From NCBI GenBank assembly GCA_018883545.1, contig JAHLEH010000001.1, positions 682,001-746,000 on the forward strand: DNA of 64,000 nucleotides, written 5' to 3'. Shown here one piece after another: positions 16,196-24,871 of the stretch (its first letter is position 1; every line of letters begins with the position of its first letter). Made by a program: the position numbers and the translations under genes. The notes beneath the pieces are model-generated. The model was given only the letters and a program-made list of their open reading frames with translations. It had not been told where the DNA came from and made no database searches. The DNA comes from Marixanthotalea marina (GTDB lineage Bacteria > Bacteroidota > Bacteroidia > Flavobacteriales > Flavobacteriaceae).

Positions 16196-18328
16196 ATGGC
16201 AATTTTAAGTAAAATAAGACAGCGTACACTTTTCCTTATTGTGATTATTGCATTGGCGCTTTTCTCATTTGTGTTGGCAGATTTATTCCAAAATGGCAAT
16301 GCATTTTCTGCTAAATCCCAAAACACGGTAGGTGTTGTAAATGGTAAGGAAATTGATAGGGTATCATTTTTACAAAAAGTAGAATTGGCACAAAGGCAAG
16401 CTGGGGCAACTGCTACCAACAACCAAGTAGTGAACAATGTTTGGGAACAGGAAGTAAGACGTGCTGTTATGGAAACCCAGTTTGAAAAATTGGGGATGAC
16501 TGTAGAAAAGGACCAAATGCGTGATGCTTTAAAGACAGCCATGGCAAGCAATCCAGATTTTTTAAACGAAGCTGGTCTTTTTGACGAGAATAAACTTAAC
16601 GAGTACATAGCAAATATTAAGGAAACTTCGCCAGAAGCTTACCAAAGTTGGGTAGATTACGAGCAAACCCTTGCGGCAAACACATTACAGCAAAACTATT
16701 TTAACATGGTAAAAGCTGGTTTGTCTGGTACATTGGCTGAAGGCGAGTTAGAGCATAACTTAGAAGGAAACAAGGTAGATGTTCAATTTGTTCAAATTCC
16801 ATATGCTTCTATACCAGATAGTACGGTTACTGTTTCAAAATCTGAAATTTCCAGTTATATAAACGAGCACGAAAAACAATATGAAGTAGAAGCTTCTAGA
16901 GATATTAGATATGTTGAGTTTAGGGAAGTGGCTTCTGTTGAAGATGAAAATGCTGTTAAAGCAGAATTGGCTTCTTTATTGAATGATAAAGAAGAATACA
17001 ACGAAACATTAAAAAGGAACGATACCGTAAAAGGCTTTTTAAATGTTGACGAAAATGAAGAGTATGTAAATGCACATTCCGATATTAAGTTTAATGAGCG
17101 TTTTGTATTCAAATCTTCATTGCCAACAGTTTCAGCTGATAGCATTTTTAACTTAAACGTAGGTGAAGTTTATGGACCTTATAAAGATAATGGCTATTTT
17201 AAATTGTCTAAACTTGTGGCCGAAAAACAAGTTCCAGACTCTGTAAAAACAAGACATATATTAATTCCATTTTTAGGTTCTAATGCGGCAACAGCAGAAG
17301 AAACCAAAACCGAAGCACAAGCTAAAATTTTAGCTGATAGTTTACTGGGAGTAATTAAAGCAAACCGTTCTAAATTTGCAGATTTTGTAAAAGATTATTC
17401 AGTTGATACTGGTAGTATAGAAAATGGGGGCGAATACGATTTTCACCCTTACAATACAATGGTGCCTGAATTCAACGATTTTGAGTTTGATGGGAAAACA
17501 GGTGATTTGGGTATTGTGAAAACTGTTTTCGGATTCCATATTATGGAAATACTTGGGCAAAAAGGAAGTAACAAAGTAGCGCAAGTAGCAACTATTGCAA
17601 GAAAAATTGAGCCTTCAGATGAAACAGTTGACAAAGTATTTAGGGATGCCTCTAATTTTGAAATCGCAGTAGCTGATGGTGCTGATTTTCAGGCTACCGC
17701 AACAGAAAGCAAGTATGCGGTTCGTCCTGTAAATGGCATTAAAGTTCTAGATGAAAATATACCAGGTGTAGGAGCTCAAAGACCTATGGTGCGTTGGGCA
17801 TTTAGTGATGAAGCTGAGGTAGGCGATATAAAACGTTTTAATATACCTAACGGTTATGCTATTGTACAATTGGTAGCGAAGCACAAAGAAGGTCTTATGG
17901 ATGTTGAGGAAGCGAGTGTAACTGCTTTACCTGAAATACGTAAACAGAAAAAGGCTGAAATTATTAGAAATCGTGTGAATGCAACCGATTTACAAGCTTT
18001 GGCTACAGCAGAGAATACATCAGTGAAATCTTCATCAGCAATCAATATGAAAAATTTAACCTTAACAGGAGCTGGTAGAGAACCATTGGTTATTGGTACA
18101 GCTTTTGGTCTTGAAGAAGGTGAAACTTCTGATTTAATTGATGGCGCTTTTGGTGTTTATATGGTTAAGGTAACTAAAAAAGAACCTGCCGTAGCATTGG
18201 ATAACTATCAAGCCGCAGCCAATAGGGTAGAGCAACAAAAAGTAAATGTAGTAAACACTAAACTTTACCAAGCCCTAAAAGATGCCGCTGAAATAGAGGA
18301 TAATCGCGCTAAAAATCAAATTCAATAA
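16196..18328 (+). CDS. PpiD/SurA-like peptidylprolyl isomerase, membrane-anchored
   Basis: 710 residues. One N-terminal membrane anchor (LFLIVIIALALFSFVLADLF) precedes a SurA_N-type helical domain (about 40-220) and two parvulin-like regions; the first has SVKTRHILIPFLGS followed by FADFVKDYSVDTGSIENGGEYDFHPYNTMVPEFNDFEF, which is the PpiC core. Such proteins help fold outer-membrane and secreted proteins in the periplasm. The length is that of PpiD rather than SurA. It fits the preceding envelope genes. A bidirectional terminator follows. Confidence 0.88.
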   Translation: MAILSKIRQRTLFLIVIIALALFSFVLADLFQNGNAFSAKSQNTVGVVNGKEIDRVSFLQKVELAQRQAGATATNNQVVNNVWEQEVRRAVMETQFEKLGMTVEKDQMRDALKTAMASNPDFLNEAGLFDENKLNEYIANIKETSPEAYQSWVDYEQTLAANTLQQNYFNMVKAGLSGTLAEGELEHNLEGNKVDVQFVQIPYASIPDSTVTVSKSEISSYINEHEKQYEVEASRDIRYVEFREVASVEDENAVKAELASLLNDKEEYNETLKRNDTVKGFLNVDENEEYVNAHSDIKFNERFVFKSSLPTVSADSIFNLNVGEVYGPYKDNGYFKLSKLVAEKQVPDSVKTRHILIPFLGSNAATAEETKTEAQAKILADSLLGVIKANRSKFADFVKDYSVDTGSIENGGEYDFHPYNTMVPEFNDFEFDGKTGDLGIVKTVFGFHIMEILGQKGSNKVAQVATIARKIEPSDETVDKVFRDASNFEIAVADGADFQATATESKYAVRPVNGIKVLDENIPGVGAQRPMVRWAFSDEAEVGDIKRFNIPNGYAIVQLVAKHKEGLMDVEEASVTALPEIRKQKKAEIIRNRVNATDLQALATAENTSVKSSSAINMKNLTLTGAGREPLVIGTAFGLEEGETSDLIDGAFGVYMVKVTKKEPAVALDNYQAAANRVEQQKVNVVNTKLYQALKDAAEIEDNRAKNQIQ

Positions 18329-18352
18329 GCATTTGAAATATTATAAAGTAAT

Positions 18353-18384
18353 AAAAATCCCAACCTAATAAGTTGGGATTTTTT
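18353..18384. terminator. Bidirectional terminator
   Basis: AAAAATCCCAAC pairs with GTTGGGATTTTT around CTAATA-type loop bases. It has T-runs on both strands and serves the foldase gene and the convergent GHMP kinase gene, whose stop it touches. Confidence 0.85.
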
Positions 18385-19300
18385 ATTTTAAAACCATTTG
18401 GTTAAATGGAATGATGGTATTGAATCCTTTTTCTTCAAAATAGAGTCTTGGGTTGTTTTTGGAAGTCACTAATATAAAATCACCGCCCCAAGCGCCCAAG
18501 CTTTTTATTTCACCTTCAAAATCTTTGAATAAAAGGTCTTTAACCGTTTTTTGTTTTGTAACCCTAGAAATGATGGTTTCATGTTCAACAATCAAATTTT
18601 CAAATTCGGGAAGCGATTGGCATGCAATCATTTTGGTGGTAATGCTATTTATTAAGTCAATAGTAGCTGTAACATTATCTTTGTTTGCTTTGTAGTGGGC
18701 AATACCATCCCTACTGTTTTGTTTTTTGTTTAGATATACAAAATAGAGTTGTCCGCTAAAAGTTGGATTAAAATCTACGAGTTTTACAATGGGTTTGCCT
18801 TGCTGTAATCTGTAAGTTAAAGGTTGGTTGGTTTGTGCACATGCAATATCATAACCGCTGCCACCAAAAGTTTTTTCCAATAACAAATAAGCATCTACTT
18901 GTGCCCACTGCGCAATATTGTTTATTAATGTTGAAGATGTGCCAAGTCCCCAATTTCTGGGGAAATTTAAAAAAGTTGAAATTTTAAAACCGTTACTTGA
19001 ATTTAAAAATGTAGGGTTTAAGGATTTTGCAGCATTTAAAATTTGTATAATTCTGGTAGAAATGTCATCATGCTGATCTTGTTTCAGCATCCCATTATCA
19101 CTTAGCTTAAATTCATTTTCAAACCAGACTTGCTTTTTCTCATCAAAACTTGTCCAAATCAGTTTTGGTTCATCAATGGATTCAATAGTAAGCGATTGTC
19201 CGTATTTGGTTGGAATGGCGAGCGCTGTAGCGCCGTCTAGTACTACATATTCACCAGTAAGTAGTAGTTTTCCATTGCTGTAATAAGAGCCATTTTTCAT
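18383..19300 (-). CDS. GYDIA-family GHMP kinase (mevalonate pathway)
   Basis: 305 residues. GHMP fold elements are KLLLTGEYVVLDGATALAIPTKYGQ (N-terminal) and NFPRNWGLGTSSTLINNIAQWA, the phosphate-binding loop (GLGTSS). GGSGYDIACAQ carries the motif that names this subfamily. The family is found beside HMG-CoA reductase in flavobacteria and probably phosphorylates mevalonate or a mevalonate phosphate; the exact step is not settled by sequence. It is 9 bases behind the reductase gene in the same direction. Confidence 0.88.
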   Translation of the reverse strand: MKNGSYYSNGKLLLTGEYVVLDGATALAIPTKYGQSLTIESIDEPKLIWTSFDEKKQVWFENEFKLSDNGMLKQDQHDDISTRIIQILNAAKSLNPTFLNSSNGFKISTFLNFPRNWGLGTSSTLINNIAQWAQVDAYLLLEKTFGGSGYDIACAQTNQPLTYRLQQGKPIVKLVDFNPTFSGQLYFVYLNKKQNSRDGIAHYKANKDNVTATIDLINSITTKMIACQSLPEFENLIVEHETIISRVTKQKTVKDLLFKDFEGEIKSLGAWGGDFILVTSKNNPRLYFEEKGFNTIIPFNQMVLK

Positions 19301-19309
19301 ACTGGAAAA

Positions 19310-20638
19310 TCAATCATCAATTTTCACGCGCAAATTAGCCAATGCATCAGAAACAGCACTATAGCTAACGGTTTGTGTCTTAAAATGTTCGGTTAGTATT
19401 GCCTTTTCAGCTTCGTTTGCTTCAAATTGATTGAGGATATTCAATAAGTGCATTTTCATATGTCCTTGTTGAATGCCTGTTGTAATAAGCGAGCGTATGG
19501 CGGCAAAATTCTGGGCCAATCCAGCAACGGCAACAATTTGCATAAGTTCTTTGGCAGAAGGTTTGTGTAATAATTCCAAAGCCAACTTAACCAAAGGATG
19601 CAAACCGGTAAGGCCACCCACAGTGCCAAGAGCCAATGGAATTTCCATCCAAAATGTAAATATGTCGTTTTCTACTTTTGCATGGCTTAAACTGCTATAA
19701 CTACCATTTTTAGAAGCATAGGCATGAACACCGGCTTCAATAGCTCTAAAGTCGTTTCCAGTAGCCAATACAACAGCATCTACACCATTCATAATGCCTT
19801 TGTTATGTGTAACTGCTCGGTGCGGCTCTACTTCGGCAATAGCTATGGCCTGTAAAAATTTGTTTGCAAAAGCCTCTCCAGAAATTGAATTGCCTTCTGC
19901 TAAGTCGGCAACTTTGCAGCTTACTTCTGCACGCACCAAACAATCAGGAACATAATTAGACAAAATGCTCATAACAATTTGAATATTTTTCTCTTTTTTA
20001 AAGAACCCGTCAAAAACCAGAGCTTCTTCTTTAAAGGTTTTTGCAAATTGTTCTAAACACGAATTAATGAAGTTAGCTCCCATAGCATCTAAAGTTTCGA
20101 ACGAAACGTGAAGCTGATAGTAATTTTTCAAGCTATTTGTTTTATCGCGTAATTCAATATCAATAACACCACCGCCTCTAGATTCCATGTTTTTGGTGAT
20201 ATGGCTGCTTGCGCTAATAAGTTTAGGCTTTACGGTTTTGAAGAAGTGTTTTAAATTTTCCGGGGCTCCATCATATAAAAAGTGTACCTGACCTATTTTT
20301 GTTGTAGAGAGTACCGTGGCTTTAAATCCACCCCGATCCAACCAAAATTTGGCTGCTTTGCTGGCCGCGGCAACAACGGAACTTTCCTCAATGGCCATGG
20401 GAATGGTATACAATTTACCGTTGATTTGAAAATTTGGCGCAACGCCAAGTGGGAGATAATAGTTGCTAATGGTATTTTCAATGAATTCATCGTGAAGCTG
20501 TTGCAATTTCTCGTCGGTATTCCAATACTGTTTTAAAACGCGCTCGGCATCTTTGGAATGTGAAAAATACGTCTCTACAATCCAATCGATTTTTTTAGAT
20601 TTTGACAGTTTGGAAAAACCAGAAATTGTTTTGCTCAT
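19310..20638 (-). CDS. mvaA: Hydroxymethylglutaryl-CoA reductase, class II type
   Basis: 442 residues, without membrane anchor. Motifs of HMG-CoA reductase are present: GVAPNFQINGKLYTIPMAIEESSVVAAASKAAKF, RGGGVIDIEL, DAMGANFINS, ATGNDFRAIEAG, GTVGGLTGLHP and QNFAAIRSLITTGIQQGHMKMH. The class II (bacterial) family was first described as degradative, but in Bacteroidetes it supplies mevalonate for isoprenoids. It is followed by the GYDIA kinase in an operon. A TAnnTTTG -7 box lies just upstream. Confidence 0.93.
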   Translation of the reverse strand: MSKTISGFSKLSKSKKIDWIVETYFSHSKDAERVLKQYWNTDEKLQQLHDEFIENTISNYYLPLGVAPNFQINGKLYTIPMAIEESSVVAAASKAAKFWLDRGGFKATVLSTTKIGQVHFLYDGAPENLKHFFKTVKPKLISASSHITKNMESRGGGVIDIELRDKTNSLKNYYQLHVSFETLDAMGANFINSCLEQFAKTFKEEALVFDGFFKKEKNIQIVMSILSNYVPDCLVRAEVSCKVADLAEGNSISGEAFANKFLQAIAIAEVEPHRAVTHNKGIMNGVDAVVLATGNDFRAIEAGVHAYASKNGSYSSLSHAKVENDIFTFWMEIPLALGTVGGLTGLHPLVKLALELLHKPSAKELMQIVAVAGLAQNFAAIRSLITTGIQQGHMKMHLLNILNQFEANEAEKAILTEHFKTQTVSYSAVSDALANLRVKIDD

Positions 20639-20660
20639 AGGAAGTGTTGTTAAAACAAGA

Positions 20661-20668
20661 CAAAGATA
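20661..20668 (-). promoter_or_regulatory. -7 box for the mevalonate operon
   Basis: On the minus strand TATCTTTG, an exact TAnnTTTG match, lies 22 bases before the reductase ATG. No -33 box is clear at the right distance. Confidence 0.5.
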
Positions 20669-20707
20669 CCATTATTGGTAAAATTTGGTATATCTTGTTT
20701 TTGAACC

Positions 20708-20738
20708 TTTATTTTACTGTTAAAATTCCCTATTTTTG
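20708..20738 (+). promoter_or_regulatory. Promoter of the POT transporter pair
   Basis: TTTA (20708-20711), a 19-base spacer and TATTTTTG (20731-20738) fit the Bacteroidetes promoter. The implied leader before the ATG at 20872 is about 125 bases, which is long for this window; it contains two short out-of-frame ATGs but no convincing structure. Confidence 0.55.
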
Positions 20739-20871
20739 CATAATTTTTAGTAAACTTGAAAACTTTTAAAAATACGTCAACAATTATTTGAAAATGACGA
20801 GATTATTCTAATGCTGAAGGTTTTAATTTGGCATTGTAAGGAAAATATTCGATACGTATCAAAACAATTTT

Positions 20872-22407
20872 ATGGCAGAAACGACGATTAAGCCACATCA
20901 AAAAGAACTTTTTGGACAACCTATTGGACTCTACATTCTGTTTTTAACAGAAATGTGGGAACGTTTTTCGTACTATGGTATGAGAGCTTTGCTAGTGTTA
21001 TACATGACCACTTCAACTTTGGGGGATGACCCTAGGGGGGCAGGCTTGGGTTGGACCAATAAAGAGGCTTTGGCGCTTTATGGTTGGTATACCATGTTGG
21101 TTTATGTTATGTCCATTCCAGGTGGTATGATAGCCGATAAATTACTTGGGCAAAAGAAAACGGTACTTTTGGGAGCCATTATTTTATGTTTAGGGCACGG
21201 AGTACTTGTTTTAACCGATATCTGGGCCTTTTATACTGGTTTGGCTTTGGTTATACTAGGTGTTGGGCTGTTAAAACCTAACATTTCCACTATGGTTGGC
21301 GGACTTTATAAAGAAGGTGATATAAGAAGGGATAAGGGGTTTAGCATTTTTTATATAGGCATTAACCTCGGTTCTTTTTTAGCTACCATGTTTGTAGGTG
21401 TGGTTGTTGCAAAATGGGGTTGGCATGCCGGGTTTGGTCTCGCTGGTGTAGTAATGGTACTTGGTTTGATAAATTATGTAGCAGGACAGAAATATTTGGT
21501 GCGTGTTGGTAACATAGAGCCAAAAGAGAATGATACTGATACTGTATCTTATGTCAAACTCTACTCTAAATTGTTTAGTTCACCTAATCAGTTAATAATA
21601 ACAGTTGTTCTATTGTGTTTATCTTTCATTGGTTGGTATAAGCTAGATTGGGGGTATGGCCTATTATTTGTTTTCCTTACAGCCATCATAGCATTACTCA
21701 TGATGATTTATAAAGAATTGGACTCCCAAATTTTTAAAGACCGATTTATGGTTTTGTTGTTGTCTTTTATTATGGTCATTATTTTTTGGGGTGCATTCGA
21801 GCAAGCAGGTGGTTTAATGAACTTGTATACAGAGACAAAAACAAACAGAATGCTCTTAGGTTGGGAAGTTCCAACAGTTATGTTCCAAAGTTTAAATGCT
21901 GGTTTCATTATTTTGTTTGCAGCAGCAGTTGCGAACGTTTGGGCCAAGCGTAAATTAAAAGGAAAAGAAGCTTCTTCTTTATTTAAAATGGCTTTGGGGA
22001 TTATTATAATGGGCTTTGGTTTTCTATTCATGGTATTTGCTGCGATGGAATATGAAAAATCAGGATCATCAACTATGGGATGGCTAGTTTTGGCTTATTT
22101 TTTTCATACCATGGGTGAGTTGTGTTTGTCGCCAGTAGCTTTGTCGTTTATAACTAAATTAGCGCCAGTAAAATATGCGTCTCTAATGATGGGAGTTTAT
22201 TTTGCAGCCAGTGGACTGGGCAACAAAGTCGCAGGCATTGTAGGTGAATCTGCTTCCGATTATGGTGAATATGTTGTGTTTGTTGGAATATTGGTTTTTA
22301 CTGTTATAGTAGGAACTTTGTTTATTCTGATTTTAAAACCATTAAAGCGATTAACGCACGGTGCTGAAGATAACGAACGCGTTTTAGGTGCAGAGCTGGC
22401 CGAGTAA
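20872..22407 (+). CDS. Proton-coupled oligopeptide transporter (POT/PTR family), copy 1
   Basis: 511 residues with about 12-14 membrane helices. The family signature E-x-W-E-R-F is seen in FLTEMWERFSYYGMRALLVLYM, and the second signature region in GDIRRDKGFSIFYIGINLGSFLATMFVG. FHTMGELCLSPVALSFITKLAP is the conserved C-terminal region. POT proteins import di- and tripeptides with protons across the inner membrane. It is the first of two adjacent paralogues in one direction, 34 bases apart. Confidence 0.93.
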   Translation: MAETTIKPHQKELFGQPIGLYILFLTEMWERFSYYGMRALLVLYMTTSTLGDDPRGAGLGWTNKEALALYGWYTMLVYVMSIPGGMIADKLLGQKKTVLLGAIILCLGHGVLVLTDIWAFYTGLALVILGVGLLKPNISTMVGGLYKEGDIRRDKGFSIFYIGINLGSFLATMFVGVVVAKWGWHAGFGLAGVVMVLGLINYVAGQKYLVRVGNIEPKENDTDTVSYVKLYSKLFSSPNQLIITVVLLCLSFIGWYKLDWGYGLLFVFLTAIIALLMMIYKELDSQIFKDRFMVLLLSFIMVIIFWGAFEQAGGLMNLYTETKTNRMLLGWEVPTVMFQSLNAGFIILFAAAVANVWAKRKLKGKEASSLFKMALGIIIMGFGFLFMVFAAMEYEKSGSSTMGWLVLAYFFHTMGELCLSPVALSFITKLAPVKYASLMMGVYFAASGLGNKVAGIVGESASDYGEYVVFVGILVFTVIVGTLFILILKPLKRLTHGAEDNERVLGAELAE

Positions 22408-22441
22408 ATATATATTTTGTTAAAATTAAAAAACATCTGTA

Positions 22442-24220
22442 ATGACTCAAAATTCAACCGATCAATATTTTAAGACCAAAGTGCTGGGTCACCCTGCAGG
22501 ATTATTTGTGTTGTTTTTTACCGAAATGTGGGAGCGTTTTTCTTTTTACGGAATGCGAGTATTACTTGTTAACTTTTTAACTTTTGCTATAATAGGTGAT
22601 AATCCAGGCTGGGGCTGGTCTGCTGAAAATGCAGGTGCCTTATTTGGTACTTATGCTATGTTGCTTTATATAACGCCCATAGTTGGCGGTATAATTGCAG
22701 ATAAGTTAACAGGTTATAGATGGGCAGTTATTATAGGGTCTGTAATTATGGCTTTAGGTCATGCTTGTATGGCATTAGAAACGGAATTATCGTTATATAC
22801 AGGGTTAGGTTTATTGGTTGTTGGAACAGGTTTTTTTAAGCCTAACATAACCTCTATAATTTCTGAAATGTACAAAGACCATCCTGAAAAAAAGGATGGC
22901 GCATATACCATTTTTTATATGGGTGTAAATGCAGGTGCCTTCTTCGGGATGATGCTTTGTGGGTATTTAGCAGAAAAAATAGGATGGTCTTACGGTTTTG
23001 GGTTGGCAGGTATTTTTATGCTGTTAGGGACGCTTCAGTTTTGGCTTTCGGGGAATTTATTTGGTGATATAGGGAAAAAGCCAGCCAAAATTGTTGAAAC
23101 CGAAGATGTACAGGATGGTGATGATTCAATTGCTAAAATAAAAACAAAGGAAGATATAGAAAACCAGAACCCTTTTACGACTTTGGATAAGGTTTTGATT
23201 TTCATTTCAGCAGTAATTGGGTTGGGGTATGCCATAAACGATCCATTAGCTAAAATAGCTAAAATAGATATGTTTTCTTATTTCAAAATAGGGTCGCTTG
23301 ATGGACAATATGTTGCTGTACTGTTCGGGTTGGCTTTATTTTTGTTTTTGGTTATAGGCAGGATTTTAAGGTATACTAAGGTTGTAAGGGATAGAATGTT
23401 GGCATTTATCATTTTTGCATTTTTTACGGTGTTTTTTTGGCTGTCTTTTGAGCAAGGAGCGTCATCATTGGTGTTATTTGCACGAGATAATGTAGATCGC
23501 GTTTTAGAAGGTGATTCGGCGCTTGTTTTCAATATTTTTAATTCAATATTAACAGTTGTTCCTCTTATCATTATTACTTATGTGCTCTACGATTTATGGA
23601 AAAAAACTTTTAAGCAAATACCTTATTCTAATATTGTTTTGGCTGTTTGTTTTCTGTGTATGTGGAGTATTGTTGTTTGGATGTTAAATAGAGAGTTTTC
23701 GTCAGATGTATCAGAGATTACAGTTTCTTGGTTTAGCATTCTTAACTCCTTCTTTATTATTGTATTTGCTTCTTTATTTTCAAAATGGTGGGAGAGCAAA
23801 TACAATCCGTCGGCAGCAGCAAAATATGCCTTGGGTTTAATAATAATGGCTGTTGGTTTTGGTTTATTGGCTTTTGGAGCACATGGTGTTCAAGAAGGTG
23901 TAAAAGTAAGTATGCTATGGCTTATATTAGCTTATTTGTTTCATACACTTGGTGAGTTGTGCTTATCTCCTGTTGGCTTATCTTATGTGAGTAAGTTGGT
24001 TCCGGCCAGAATGATAGCCTTAATGTTTGGCATGTGGTATCTCGCCATTGCCATAGGCAATAAGCTGGCAGCTGTATTAGGTGGGCAAATTGAAAACATT
24101 ACAGAGGCTTACAGCTTATCAACATTTTTCTTAATTTTTACAATAGTACCAATTGTGGCCGGCGTTATTATTTTACTGCTAAGTCCAAAGTTGAAAAAGC
24201 TCATGCATGGTGTCCGTTAA
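22442..24220 (+). CDS. Proton-coupled oligopeptide transporter (POT/PTR family), copy 2
   Basis: 592 residues. The same motifs as in copy 1 occur (FFTEMWERFSFYGMRVLLV, KKDGAYTIFYMGVNAGAFFG, FHTLGELCLSPVGLSYVSKLVP), so the pair arose by an old tandem duplication. This copy is longer, with an acidic-lysine-rich loop near residues 217-242 (KIVETEDVQDGDDSIAK) between the two helical bundles. It imports small peptides; difference in specificity from copy 1 is possible. A terminator follows. Confidence 0.93.
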   Translation: MTQNSTDQYFKTKVLGHPAGLFVLFFTEMWERFSFYGMRVLLVNFLTFAIIGDNPGWGWSAENAGALFGTYAMLLYITPIVGGIIADKLTGYRWAVIIGSVIMALGHACMALETELSLYTGLGLLVVGTGFFKPNITSIISEMYKDHPEKKDGAYTIFYMGVNAGAFFGMMLCGYLAEKIGWSYGFGLAGIFMLLGTLQFWLSGNLFGDIGKKPAKIVETEDVQDGDDSIAKIKTKEDIENQNPFTTLDKVLIFISAVIGLGYAINDPLAKIAKIDMFSYFKIGSLDGQYVAVLFGLALFLFLVIGRILRYTKVVRDRMLAFIIFAFFTVFFWLSFEQGASSLVLFARDNVDRVLEGDSALVFNIFNSILTVVPLIIITYVLYDLWKKTFKQIPYSNIVLAVCFLCMWSIVVWMLNREFSSDVSEITVSWFSILNSFFIIVFASLFSKWWESKYNPSAAAKYALGLIIMAVGFGLLAFGAHGVQEGVKVSMLWLILAYLFHTLGELCLSPVGLSYVSKLVPARMIALMFGMWYLAIAIGNKLAAVLGGQIENITEAYSLSTFFLIFTIVPIVAGVIILLLSPKLKKLMHGVR

Positions 24221-24223
24221 TCG

Positions 24224-24273
24224 AAAAAAAGGTTAAAAATCCCCTAAAATGTCAATAAATTGGGGCCTTTTTT
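24224..24273 (+). terminator. Terminator after the POT genes
   Basis: The outer arms AAAAAAAGG and CCTTTTTT and the inner arms CCCC and GGGG form a stem with an 8-base bulge, ending in a T-run. Confidence 0.6.
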
Positions 24274-24309
24274 GTAATTTGTGGGCGACTTTTGTAAAAA
24301 AGCTACATT

Positions 24310-24867
24310 ATGAAAAGAATAATATACATATTGCTTTTGGCCGTTTTGGTCTCGGTTAAAGGTATTGCTCAGGAAATAAATTGGATGACTTTAGAGGAAG
24401 CCGTGGCACTTCAAAAGAAAAGTCCAAAAAAAATAATGATGGATGTTTACACCAATTGGTGCGGACCTTGCAAAATGTTGGACAAGAACACATTTCACAA
24501 TAAAGACGTGGTCGATTACGTGAATGAAAATTACTATGCGGTAAAATTTAATGGTGAAGGAAAAGAAACCATTACATTTAACGGGCACACATTTTCTAAT
24601 CCTAATTACGATCCTGCTAGGGCAAACAGTAGAAATTCGGCACACCAACTAACTGGTTATTTACAAATAAGTGCCTACCCAACTATAGTATTCTTGGATG
24701 AAAAAGCAGGTATGATAGCGCCTATTCGTGGTTACCAACAACCAAAGCAATTGGAGCTTTACTTAAAAATGTTTAAGAAAGACGACCATAAAGAGATAGA
24801 TACTCAAGAAAAGTTTAGTGCTTATTACAAAGCGTTTACACCCCAGTTTAGAGACGACAATATTTAA
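24310..24867 (+). CDS. Secreted thioredoxin-family protein
   Basis: 185 residues with a signal peptide (ILLLAVLVSVKGIAQ). The active-site motif is WCGPC (Trp50-Cys54) in IMMDVYTNWCGPCKMLDKNTFHNK, as in periplasmic thioredoxin_7 or DUF255-like proteins. The cis-Pro region is QISAYPTIVFLDEK. It is likely a periplasmic thiol-disulfide protein; the partner is unknown. It converges on comEC with only four bases between the two stops. Confidence 0.88.
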   Translation: MKRIIYILLLAVLVSVKGIAQEINWMTLEEAVALQKKSPKKIMMDVYTNWCGPCKMLDKNTFHNKDVVDYVNENYYAVKFNGEGKETITFNGHTFSNPNYDPARANSRNSAHQLTGYLQISAYPTIVFLDEKAGMIAPIRGYQQPKQLELYLKMFKKDDHKEIDTQEKFSAYYKAFTPQFRDDNI

Positions 24868-24871
24868 GAAA

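Noticed and set aside
20739..20871. Leader peptide or riboswitch before the POT genes
   Set aside because: Two short ATG-led frames exist (one five codons, one overlapping the start), but there is no attenuator-like stem or known aptamer sequence.
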